In this document: in pieces, positions 1 through 8,229 of the stretch | Layout: each line of letters begins with the position of its first letter | Position numbering within the stretch: position 1 is the stretch's first letter | NCBI RefSeq assembly: GCF_003762835.1 | Contig: NZ_RJWA01000002.1 | Location: forward strand, 1 to 64,000 | DNA from: Micromonospora sp. HM5-17 | GTDB taxonomy: Bacteria; Actinomycetota; Actinomycetes; Mycobacteriales; Micromonosporaceae | DNA: 64,000 nt | Direction: 5' to 3' | The notes under the pieces: model-generated | What the model saw: only the letters and a program-made list of their open reading frames with translations | Database searches by the model: none | What the model was told of the DNA's origin: nothing | Translations under genes and position numbers: made by a program

Positions 1-1168
1 TACGCGGGGGTGATCCCTGCTGTACGACGGCATTGCCGGCGAGGACCTCGTGTTCCCCGCGTACGCGGGGGTGATCCTCCAGGACGGGCTCGTGTGGCGG
101 CCGACGTGGAGTGTTCCCCGCGTACGCGGGGGTGATCCCCGGTCGGGGCGCCGCCCTGGAAGACAGCGTGTGTGTTCCCCGCGTACGCGGGGGTGATCCA
201 TCGTGCGCAACGGTTTGCGTTGTCGGGTCGAGTGTTCCCCGCGTACGCGGGGGTGATCCCGTCAAGCCGGACAAGTCCAAGTCCGGTGACAAGTGTTCCC
301 CGCGTACGCGGGGGTGATCCCCGCTGCCGGAGTGCTCGCCACAGGATCGGAGGGTGTTCCCCGCGTACGCGGGGGTGATCCAGCGTCTGCCGATCCAGTG
401 ACAGACCCGTCCTGGGTGTTCCCCGCGTACGCGGGGGTGATCCCGCCTTCGCCAGCGCGGACACGGCTGGCATCCGCGTGTTCCCCGCGTACGCGGGGGT
501 GATCCCGTACCGGTGGACCAGGGCTAGGACCCGCATCAGGTGTTCCCCGCGTACGCGGGGGTGATCCCTGGTCGCCGGTGGCGCGCTCGCCGAGGCTGAC
601 GTGTTCCCCGCGTACGCGGGGGTGATCCCGGCTCCAGGTCGGCGTCGGCGATGATTTGGCGGTGTTCCCCGCGTACGCGGGGGTGATCCCGCACACGGTC
701 GATCTGCTCGGGGGTGAGTTCGGTGTTCCCCGCGTACGCGGGGGTGATCCTCGCACCTTGGCTGTCAACCCCCGGGAAGGAGGGTGTTCCCCGCGTACGC
801 GGGGGTGATCCCCCGCACCGGATCCCGCCGTGGGATGCGGTCGCGTGTTCCCCGCGTACGCGGGGGTGATCCCGGCAAGGGAGCGATCCTCGAGGCCCGG
901 GCGCTGTGTTCCCCGCGTACGCGGGGGTGATCCCGGCGGTGGATTGGGCTCCTGAGTCGGGCTATAGTGCTCCCCGCGTACGCGGGGGGTGATCCATTCC
1001 CCTGTGTAGTTATCCTGCTGACAACCGGAGTGCTCCCCGCGTACGCGCGGGTGATCCGCGCTCGGCCTGGGCGATGTCGCCCCGCTCGATGTGTTCCCCG
1101 CGCATCCCGTCGTTCGGGCGGGGACGGTGAGGTTCACCGCCTGTTTCCGGCGTACGCGGGGGTGTCCC
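1..1168 (+). CRISPR. Type I-E CRISPR array 1 (left end cut by window, distal end decayed)
   Basis: The array has a partial repeat at 1-16 and then about 17 near-intact 28-nt repeats beginning GTGTTCCCCGCGTACGCG and ending GGTGATCC. They start at 50, 111, 172, 232, 293, 354, 416, 478, 540, 601, 662, 723, 784, 845, 906, 967 and 1030. Spacing is 60-63 nt, giving spacers of about 33 nt. The repeat matches the type I-E (E. coli-like) class in sequence and length. The copies at 967 and 1030 begin GTGCTCC, and 967 carries an extra G. Copies near 1091 and 1141 are badly degenerate. Decay at the right end and repeat orientation place the leader to the left, outside the window, with + strand transcription. 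Open frames through the array are repeat artefacts. Confidence 0.97.
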
Positions 1169-1619
1169 TGCGGGCACGATGGTTGTGCCTAGCGCGACCG
1201 TCTTGTCCGCCCCGTCGAGGTCATCTCCCTCAAGGGCGGCGGCTATCGGTTACGCGTCCGCGACCTTGGTCGCGTCTCCGGCGGCCAGCATCACCGACTG
1301 ACCGCAAGCAACGGTCCAAGAGAAGGGGGTCACGATTCGCCCGACGCTGAGGAGTCACAGTTCAGCCGTCGCCGACAGCTGGGGGATGTCATCTAGCGCT
1401 GAGCATGTTGGTGTGGATCCACGGTCAGCGGTATTGCCGTGATTGTGCTGTGCTGTATCGGGTTGGCGGTGTTTTTCGTGCTGTCATCGTGCGGTAGCCG
1501 TCGCGTCCGCTGCGTGCGCGATTACGGTTCTGTCTCCTTGTAGGGGTTGTGGCTTACCATGGCGCGGGCATGTGTCTGGCGGGGCAGGTCTCGGTGATGT
1601 CGGCTCCGCTTCGGTCTTC
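1169..1619. other. Intergenic stretch between array 1 and the leader of array 2
   Basis: I see no convincing gene here. From about 1198 to 1395 one plus-strand frame stays open without a start codon and ends at a TAG near 1395, so it may be a gene scrap, but I recognise no family. Around 1440-1545 a GTG-initiated frame would give a short peptide with one hydrophobic stretch and a basic tail; it has no clear ribosome site and I do not call it. The right end runs into the conserved leader of array 2. Confidence 0.4.
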
Positions 1620-1702
1620 ATGGGACGGTGGGGGGTGTGATCTTGGGACGGCAAGTGAATGAAATCTCGCTAGTTGATCTTTAGTGCCGCAGGTCAAAAA
1701 GT
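1620..1702 (+). promoter_or_regulatory. CRISPR leader of array 2
   Basis: This segment lies directly before the first repeat of array 2. It aligns with the segment before array 3 (7633-7714): both contain TGTGATCTTGG, then CAAGTGAA, then GTTGATCTTTAG, GCCGCAGGTCAA and AAGT immediately before the first repeat. Conservation between two places that share no other flanking sequence marks it as the leader. Leaders carry the promoter for the pre-crRNA and the site where Cas1-Cas2 inserts new spacers. The direction agrees with repeat orientation in all three arrays. Confidence 0.88.
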
Positions 1703-3570
1703 CTCTTCCCCGCGCACGCGGGGGTGATCCACGGCGGGGACAACAAGCGACTCTTCGAGAGCCACTCTTCCCCGCGCACGCGGGGGTGATCCCTTGACCA
1801 TCATCGATGATGCGATCAGGAACATCTCTTCCCCGCGCACGCGGGGGTGATCCCTTTGTCCCCGAGGTGTGGGCGGCCGAATTGCTCTCTTCCCCGCGCA
1901 CGCGGGGGTGATCCCTCGTCGGCAACGCTGGTCTCGCCGCGCTGGATCTCTTCCCCGCGCACGCGGGGGTGATCCCCCCGGTGAGGTTCCGCAGACGTGC
2001 CCAGTAGCCTCTTCCCCGCGCACGCGGGGGTGATCCCGCCGAGGTCGCCTTGATGTCGCTGATCGACGGCCTCTTCCCCGCGCACGCGGGGGTGATCCCC
2101 TGACATCGACGGGGTCGGACGGTACGATGGCCTCTTCCCCGCGCACGCGGGGGTGATCCGTCGAGGCGAATTTCGTCGGTACGGTCGGTCACCCTCTTCC
2201 CCGCGCACGCGGGGGTGATCCGGTAGGTCACACCATCACACGACGGCACCTACGCTCTTCCCCGCGCACGCGGGGGTGATCCCTCCCACACCACCAACCT
2301 TCGCGACGATCTGGACTCTTCCCCGCGCACGCGGGGGTGATCCCCAGGTCACAGCCGCGCGCCCGGACGGGTCGTCCTCTTCCCCGCGCACGCGGGGGTG
2401 ATCCCTGCGGTAGCAGGGTTCCGATCAGCTCGGTGAGCTCTTCCCCGCGCACGCGGGGGTGATCCCACAATCCCTGGGTGGCGCAGCCGGTGGAGAAGCT
2501 CTTCCCCGCGCACGCGGGGGTGATCCCCTCGGGGGCGGCAGCAGCCCCGCCGCACCACCCTCTTCCCCGCGCACGCGGGGGTGATCCTTCGGGGTCCACG
2601 CGCTCCTCCGACGTCGTAGCCTCTTCCCCGCGCACGCGGGGGTGATCCCGTGCGGACCTGTTCCGCCACATGCTCTCGCTCCTCTTCCCCGCGCACGCGG
2701 GGGTGATCCCGGCGCCACGCCGAACATGGTCATTTCGTTCGACTCTTCCCCGCGCACGCGGGGGTGATCCCAGCGGCGGGGCGCCGTCGGTCGGCGCCAG
2801 GCACTCTTCCCCGCGCACGCGGGGGTGATCCCACCCGCACGCCATCGAGTGCGCCAGCATCGAGCCTCTTCCCCGCGCACGCGGGGGTGATCCCCGGTGT
2901 TGTCGGCGGGGCCGCCGACGCGTCGGCTCTTCCCCGCGCACGCGGGGGTGATCCCGTCGAGGTGCTCGACCATGTGCCGGCCGCCGACTCTTCCCCGCGC
3001 ACGCGGGGGTGATCCCGATGGGCAGCCTCGACGAGGAGACTATCGGGGCCTCTTCCCCGCGCACGCGGGGGTGATCCCACGGGGCGCGGATCACAAGTTG
3101 ACAGGGGGCGCCTCTTCCCCGCGCACGCGGGGGTGATCCCCCGAAGCTGACCAGCAACGCGATCACGGCGGTCCTCTTCCCCGCGCACGCGGGGGTGATC
3201 CCATTCAGCACGGAAAGTGACATGAGCATGATCAGCTCTTCCCCGCGCACGCGGGGGTGATCCCCCGTGGCCGCGCCGCCGCGGAGCGCGGCGATTCTCT
3301 TCCCCGCGCACGCGGGGGTGATCCCGCCCGCAGCGCACGCCGGACGGCAGCCAGGTCCTCTTCCCCGCGCACGCGGGGGTGATCCCTCGCCGAACTTCGT
3401 CTCGGGTGACTCGGCGTGCCTCTTCCCCGCGCACGCGGGGGTGATCCCGATCTGGTGGCCCGGCTCGCGGGCACGACCCGCTCTTCCCCGCGCACGCGGG
3501 GGTGATCCCGCGAACGGCAGCGACGCGCAGCCAAGGAAGCACCTGTTCCCCGCGTATGCGGGGGTGATCC
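1703..3570 (+). CRISPR. Type I-E CRISPR array 2 (31 repeats, 30 spacers)
   Basis: Thirty copies of a 28-nt repeat beginning CTCTTCCCCGCGCACGCG run from 1703 to 3481, followed by a variant terminal copy at 3543 beginning CTGTTCCCCGCGTATGCG. Spacing is 61-62 nt, so spacers are 33-34 nt by this repeat definition. Internal repeats are almost invariant, which suggests an intact, maintained array. In 27 of 31 cases the base after the 28-mer is C, so the functional repeat is probably 29 nt with a near-fixed final C. It differs from array 1 at the first bases and in the loop (CAC instead of TAC). It ends 54 nt before the stop codon of the minus-strand NB-ARC gene. Confidence 0.98.
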
Positions 3571-3624
3571 CGAAACCCCGGCTCCGGTCTCGCACATTCG
3601 GGAAAGATCTCGACGCTAGTCGAT

Positions 3625-6039
3625 TTAGATGTCCCCGAGGTGGTCGAGTTCGGGGCCGATCCGTTCGCACAGTGCGACGGCGCGGGCGTCGGGGAACTGG
3701 CTCGCCAGGGTGTGTGCCTCCACCAGGTGCGGAATCGCCTCTGCTGGCCGACCCGCCTGGGTCAGGGCGGTCGCCAGATGCACCAGGGTGAGCGCCAACT
3801 GCCAGGCGTCGTCGAGTTGGCGATGGATGGTTGCCGCTAGGACGTGAAACCTGATCGCCTCCTCGGGCTGGCCGAGATCGACGTACGCCTCGCCGGCCCC
3901 GTCGAGCGCCATCGCCTCCCGGCTCCGGTCGCCGACCTGCCGTTGCAGCGTCGCGGCCGTGTGTACGGCCTCCAGTGCCGCCGCCGGCTCTCCCATCGCC
4001 CGCAGCACCCGTGCCTGCTCCACCAGCCAGTGTGCCCGCCACACCGGGTTGCCGGCGTCCCGGGCGATGGTCAGCGCTGCTTCGATCGATTCGCGGGCCT
4101 CGGCCATCCGCCCTGACTCGCGCCAGGTCATGCTCAGGAAGAAGAGCGAGTTGCCCTCCTGCCCACGGTCGCCGATCTCCCGCTGGATGGCGAGCGCGCG
4201 GTGGAGCAGGTCGGCGGCTTCCGGCAGGCGAGCCAGCTCATAGCAGGTTTCGCCGAGGTTGCAGAGAAGCAGCGCCTTCCATCGGCGGTTGCCAATCTCT
4301 TCGAAGATCGTCAGTGCCTGGTGAAAGTGCCGCAGCGAGTCGTCGAGCCGACGATGTCGTAGGCCGAGCAGTCCGAGCGCGTTGGCCGAGACGGCCTCGC
4401 CGAACCGGTCGCCGAGCTGTCGCCGGATCTCCAGCGCCGCCCGGTGGTGCTCGGCTGCCTCCGACAACCGCCGGGCCTGGAAAGCCGCCTTGCCAAGACT
4501 CTCCAGCAGCTCCGCCTCGGCGTACCGGTCGGACAGGGCGCGGGCAGCCGTGAGGCCGAGCTGCGCTGTCGTCTGCCAGTCGTCGAAGGCGTTGCGGTGC
4601 ATGAAGACGCTGCGTAGCACCGCGGCGAGCTGCCAGGTGGTGCGATGCAGTCCGGCCCGTGCGGCGGCTCGCGTGGCAGCGACCAGGTTGTCCCGTTCGG
4701 CGTCGTACCAGGCGTCGGCCTCCGCACCGCTGGCGAAGCTCAGGGGTACGACATCGGCGGGCGGCTCCAGCTCGATGCGTCGGTCGAACGGCAGCGTCTT
4801 TGCCAGGGCGGCGTCGGCGGTCAGCAGATACCAGTCGAGAATGCGTCGCAGTACCTTCTGTCGCTGCTCCTCGGGTTCCAGGGCGCGTGCCTGGTCGAGC
4901 GCGTAGGCCCGGAGCAGATCGTGAAGCTGGTACCGGTCCGGTGCGCGGTGCTCCAGCAGGTGGGCGCCGACGAGCGCGTCGAGGAGCTGCCGTATCCGTG
5001 GCCGGGGTACGCCGGCCAGCGCCGCTGCCGCCGCCGCGCTGAACTCCGGGCCGGGATGCAGCCCCAGCAGCCGGAACACGCGTGCCGTCTCCTCGGCGAG
5101 GGCTCGGTACGACCAGGCGAACACCGTGCGTACCGCGTCGGCTTCGTCGTCGTCCCCGGTGCTCAGCGCGTCCCAGAGCGCCGACTCGTCACGTAGGTCT
5201 TGGATCAGCTCATCGAGCGGCATCAACGGTCGGCTCGCCGCCCGCTCGGCGGCGATCCGGAGCGCGAGCGGGAGCCGGGCGCAGAGCCGCGCGAGCTCGG
5301 CCACCTCGTGGGGGTCGTCGTCGGCCCGGTAGGGGGAGATGATGCGGTCGAGCAGGGCGATCGCGTCGTCCTCGGGCAGCATGTCCAGGGTGAGCCGGCG
5401 CCCACCGTCACGGGCGACGAGCCCGGAGAGCCGGCTCCGGCTCGTGACGATGACCAGGCAGGCACCGGTGCCGGGCAGGAGCGGACGCACCTGGCTGACC
5501 GTTGCGGCATTGTCCAGGACCACCAGCATCCGACGGTCAGCCAGGCGGGATCGGTAGAGCGCCGCCCTGTCCTCCGAATCGGCGGGGATTGCCGCCGCCG
5601 GGACGCCGAGAGCCCGGAGGAAGCGGTCGAGCACCTGTTCCGGCGTCGCCGGTTGTCCGGGGTCGTACCCCCTGAGGTTCACGTAGAGCTGGCCGTCGGG
5701 AAAGTGCTGCCGGACCCGGTGTGCCCAGCGCAGCGCGAGCGACGTCTTGCCGACCCCGGCGGTGCCGGTGATGACCGTCAGGGTGATGGTCTGGCCGTCA
5801 CCCTGATCGGTGGCGAGCAGGCTGTCGAGGAACGTCAACTCCTGGTGTCGGTTGACGAAGCCTCGTACGTCGCCCGGAAGTTGCCGGGGTGGTGGCTCGG
5901 CGGATGGCGCCCCACCGCCGTGAAAGTGCACCCCACCGTGTACGTCCCGGGCCTGCACCAGATCGGCCGGTCCGGACAACTCGGAGTAGTTGACGTGCGA
6001 GTGGGACTCCCGGCGCTCGTCGGCTCCTCCGCCGATCAC
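3625..6039 (-). CDS. NB-ARC/TPR STAND-type ATPase with N-terminal amyloid-like motif
   Basis: This 804-residue protein looks like a bacterial NLR-type regulator. Residues about 20-45 carry LVQARDVHGGVHFHGG, resembling RHIM/PP-like amyloid signalling motifs described in actinobacterial NLR proteins. The NB-ARC ATPase follows (about 60-330), with P-loop GTAGVGKTS near residue 90, a Walker B-like VVLDNA and an LP-L-ALRIAAERA segment. A C-terminal region of about seven TPR units (about 430-800) would be the sensor. There is no SARP/BTAD DNA-binding domain, so a role as a signalling ATPase is more likely than transcription activation. The start is a GTG (codon at 6037-6039) with GGGAG close upstream. 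It lies 24 nt downstream of the DUF6879-type gene on the same strand. What it senses is unknown. Confidence 0.85.
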   Translation of the reverse strand: MIGGGADERRESHSHVNYSELSGPADLVQARDVHGGVHFHGGGAPSAEPPPRQLPGDVRGFVNRHQELTFLDSLLATDQGDGQTITLTVITGTAGVGKTSLALRWAHRVRQHFPDGQLYVNLRGYDPGQPATPEQVLDRFLRALGVPAAAIPADSEDRAALYRSRLADRRMLVVLDNAATVSQVRPLLPGTGACLVIVTSRSRLSGLVARDGGRRLTLDMLPEDDAIALLDRIISPYRADDDPHEVAELARLCARLPLALRIAAERAASRPLMPLDELIQDLRDESALWDALSTGDDDEADAVRTVFAWSYRALAEETARVFRLLGLHPGPEFSAAAAAALAGVPRPRIRQLLDALVGAHLLEHRAPDRYQLHDLLRAYALDQARALEPEEQRQKVLRRILDWYLLTADAALAKTLPFDRRIELEPPADVVPLSFASGAEADAWYDAERDNLVAATRAAARAGLHRTTWQLAAVLRSVFMHRNAFDDWQTTAQLGLTAARALSDRYAEAELLESLGKAAFQARRLSEAAEHHRAALEIRRQLGDRFGEAVSANALGLLGLRHRRLDDSLRHFHQALTIFEEIGNRRWKALLLCNLGETCYELARLPEAADLLHRALAIQREIGDRGQEGNSLFFLSMTWRESGRMAEARESIEAALTIARDAGNPVWRAHWLVEQARVLRAMGEPAAALEAVHTAATLQRQVGDRSREAMALDGAGEAYVDLGQPEEAIRFHVLAATIHRQLDDAWQLALTLVHLATALTQAGRPAEAIPHLVEAHTLASQFPDARAVALCERIGPELDHLGDI

Positions 6040-6063
6040 TGGCTCCCACCCCCGATCATCGAC

Positions 6064-6675
6064 TTAGTGCCCGCCCGGCGGCGCGACCGTGGCGACTTCC
6101 CGCGCGAAGAACGCGTCAAGTGGCTCGCCGGTCCGGTACAGGTTCTCGATGAGGGTCTGGCAATGAACGATGAGATCCCGGTCGGTCCAGCGGTTGGCCG
6201 CCGCCAGCACGCCGTCGGCGTCGTAGATCGCCTCGTACATCACCGCCGTGCCGAGCGTGTAAATCTCCGGCAGCGGCTCGGTCGTCTCGTATGGGGCAAC
6301 TCGTTCCGGCCCGACGACCCTGGTGAGCCCGCCGTACTTGTGGCGTAGCCGCAGCACGTGCAGTTCCCATTGCAGATAGGGCGTCATCGGCTTCTCGACC
6401 ACCCGGACCCGTCGGGTGCGAAATCCACGCGCGGCGATCCTGCGGTAGTAGTCAGCGAAGCTCTCCCGCTGCTCGTCGAGCACGCGCAGCGCTCCGGCCC
6501 AGTCGCCGTCGGCGAACGCCTTCCAGCTCGCGTTGTCGGGCTCCTGGAAAATCTGTTGCCTTTCCAGCTTCCAGAATCCTGGCGCCGTCGTCTGCCAGAA
6601 GTTCTTTTCGAAGTCCGGCCAGTATTCAGCCAGGGAAAGCCGTTCGCCAGCGATCCCCTGGAAGAGATCATGCAT
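6064..6675 (-). CDS. DUF6879-type protein
   Basis: This 203-residue soluble protein resembles the actinobacterial DUF6879 family, seen in the central RRVRVVEKPMTPYLQWE segment after an alpha-helical N-terminus and in the aromatic, acidic C-terminal half (YTLGTAVMYEAIYDADG). The biochemical role of the family is unknown; members often sit beside small conserved partners and regulators. The ATG at 6675 is chosen over the upstream frame opening because the stop of the preceding small gene overlaps it (ATGCATGA), which suggests translational coupling. It is followed by the NB-ARC gene after 24 nt, so the three genes probably form one operon. Confidence 0.7.
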   Translation of the reverse strand: MHDLFQGIAGERLSLAEYWPDFEKNFWQTTAPGFWKLERQQIFQEPDNASWKAFADGDWAGALRVLDEQRESFADYYRRIAARGFRTRRVRVVEKPMTPYLQWELHVLRLRHKYGGLTRVVGPERVAPYETTEPLPEIYTLGTAVMYEAIYDADGVLAAANRWTDRDLIVHCQTLIENLYRTGEPLDAFFAREVATVAPPGGH

Positions 6676-6939
6676 CCGGGATATCCGCCTTCGCCGCCAG
6701 GATCGTCGACCGGGGAATGACGACCAGTCGCTCGCCGGGGTCGATCGACACTCCCTCCGGGAGTCTGGACTGGTAGGCCGTGGTGAGGTCCTGCCCAATC
6801 ACCGCCACGTCATCGTTGTCGAGTCCCAGATGTCGGGGCAGCTGCCATCGCCGGAGGTGTTGGCGAGTTCGTGCGGGGACTTTCCCCAGCGGCGGACGAG
6901 CGCCGCCGATGGATCAGCTTCCCACCTCGAGTGACTCAT
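6668..6939 (-). pseudogene. Frameshifted small gene upstream of DUF6879
   Basis: An ATG at 6939 with GGGAGA upstream opens a frame reading MSHSRWEADPSAALVRRWG, through NTSGDGSCPDIW. The frame then meets a stop. The adjacent frame, entered near 6824-6829, continues HLGLDNDDVAVIGQDLT, LPEGVSIDPGERLVVIPR and AAKADIPDA before a TGA overlapping the DUF6879 start by 8 nt. The two halves read as one protein of about 90 residues like those that precede DUF6879 genes, so a single missing base is the simplest explanation. It may be a true frameshift or a sequencing error. Family assignment is from memory of similar neighbours. Confidence 0.7.
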
Positions 6940-7052
6940 GGTCGATCTCCCGTGACTGTCTGAGCGGGTTTGACACAGAGTAACATCGAGATTCCTGGAT
7001 TGTGCTGGGGTAACGGTGCACCGTCGTGGGCATCGACGAGGAGGTCGTCCCC

Positions 7053-7388
7053 ATGGCAGATCTGATCATGATTGCCGCCGTCCCGACGCTGGTGGCGTGG
7101 GCGGCGACATCCCTCGCCGAGCCTGCTCAGAACGCGCTGTCCTCGCTGGTCACGCTCTTGCGAGATCGATTCCGACATGACGACGTCGCGCGGGCCATCA
7201 TCGAAGCGCGTGACGGCGCGGTGGCGAATTCTTGTCTATGGCTCGGTCACACGTACGCCGACTCGCCGCCGCGCCCACCCTCCCGGCCGCCCTTGGCGCC
7301 CTCGGCCTCTGACCGGGGCTTGAGTGGGAGGTCTGTCGTGCGCTTCGACATCTCGATGGCTCGGTTGTCGGATGCGTCATCCTGCTGA
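7053..7388 (+). pseudogene. 5' fragment of a gene, truncated before the array 3 leader
   Basis: The ATG at 7053 has a strong ribosome site (GAGGAGG at 7038-7044). The first 55 or so residues look like real protein: MADLIMIAAVPTLVAWAAT, then ALSSLVTLLRDRFRHDDVARA. This resembles the helical start of actinobacterial proteins that sit near NLR-type genes. After about residue 58 the reading becomes proline- and serine-rich without codon bias and ends at 7388. I interpret it as the start of a larger gene whose remainder was lost, perhaps when the flanking DNA was rearranged. It points away from the DUF6879 operon. The family is not recognised with certainty. Confidence 0.4.
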
Positions 7389-7632
7389 CCGGTATGAGCT
7401 GCCTTGAACTCGATAGACTCGGTGGATTCTTCGAGGACCGTGATGATTGTTCCTGATGGGGGTGCGGCTTTGTGGATAGTGCGGCTCCGGTTCGGTCGCT
7501 CGCCATCGCCCGCCCATTGACGTGAGGGTCTGGGGTCACGTGGTTGCCGACCTGCCCCAGAGTGGTCGTCCCCTTGCGCTTGCACAGGTACGCCTGCCAG
7601 GGTGGACCCGGAAGTCACCGTATCGGTCCTCA
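7389..7632. other. Non-coding stretch before the array 3 leader
   Basis: I see no supported gene, RNA or repeat here. Codon bias is absent in all frames, and the segment probably contains decayed remains of the gene truncated to its left. Confidence 0.4.
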
Positions 7633-7714
7633 TACGACAGTGAAAGATGTGATCTTGGGGTATCAAGTGAAGGAAACTCGGCGAGTTGATCTTTAGCGCC
7701 GCAGGTCAAGAAGT
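7633..7714 (+). promoter_or_regulatory. CRISPR leader of array 3
   Basis: It is homologous to the leader of array 2. Shared blocks include TGTGATCTTGG, CAAGTGAA, GAGTTGATCTTTAG and GCCGCAGGTCAAGAAGT, the last ending exactly at the first repeat. The match begins near 7633, and upstream of it the two loci are unrelated, so this defines the conserved leader length at about 80 nt. Confidence 0.88.
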
Positions 7715-8170
7715 GTGCTCCCCGCGCACGCGGGGGTGATCCCTGCCGCCGCCGACAAATCCGGGCAGTCGTCGGGTGCTCCCCGCGCACGCGGGGGTGA
7801 TCCCCCGAAGGTGCGGCGTCGCTTGGCGCTTGACGCCGTGCTCCCCGCGCACGCGGGGGTGATCCCGCGAATGTGCTTTTACCAACCCCGGGGGCGGAGT
7901 GCTCCCCGCGCACGCGGGGGTGATCCCCACAGGGGCCCGCGGCTCATCGCGCCACCGCCGTGCTCCCCGCGCACGCGGGGGTGATCCCCGGTCGGCGATC
8001 CTCGACCAGATCGAGGCGATGTGCTCCCCGCGCACGCGGGGGTGATCCCCAATCCAGTCGCGAGCGTCGCTCGTTCCTCGCGTGCTCCCCGCGCACGCGG
8101 GGGTGATCCGCAGGCGGACCACCGGCCGGCGTCGAGGTAGCCCTCTTCCCCGCGTACGCGGGGGTGATTT
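7715..8170 (+). CRISPR. Type I-E CRISPR array 3 (8 repeats, 7 spacers)
   Basis: Seven identical 28-nt repeats beginning GTGCTCCCCGCGCACGCG start at 7715, 7776, 7838, 7899, 7960, 8021 and 8082. A terminal variant at 8143 begins CTCTTCCCCGCGTACGCG and ends GTGATTT. Spacing is 61-62 nt. The terminal copy combines the CTCTT start of array 2 with the TAC loop of array 1, as expected of an old distal repeat. The array ends 59 nt from the stop codon of the minus-strand RAMA gene. Confidence 0.97.
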
Positions 8171-8229
8171 CCGGCTTGGTTTTCGATCCGGCCTCGGCGA
8201 GCGATGTCGACCTGGGCGGGTGGCTGGAT

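Noticed and set aside
262-1137. Long minus-strand frame of 291 codons through array 1, with HPRVRGEH-type repeats
   Set aside because: It is a translation of CRISPR repeats with no ribosome site; repeats and spacers happen to lack stops. The same holds for the frames at 1554-2249, 2228-4042 and 7536-8122.
3267-3791. Plus-strand frame running from array 2 into the NB-ARC gene
   Set aside because: It starts in repeats and ends antisense to the TPR region, without a ribosome site or family similarity.
3625-6039. SARP/AfsR-type antibiotic regulator
   Set aside because: The N-terminal winged-helix and BTAD domains are missing; NB-ARC follows a 50-residue N-terminus directly.
5200-6348. Plus-strand 382-codon frame opposite the NB-ARC and DUF6879-type genes
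   Set aside because: Antisense shadow in GC-rich DNA; the minus-strand genes have clear domains.
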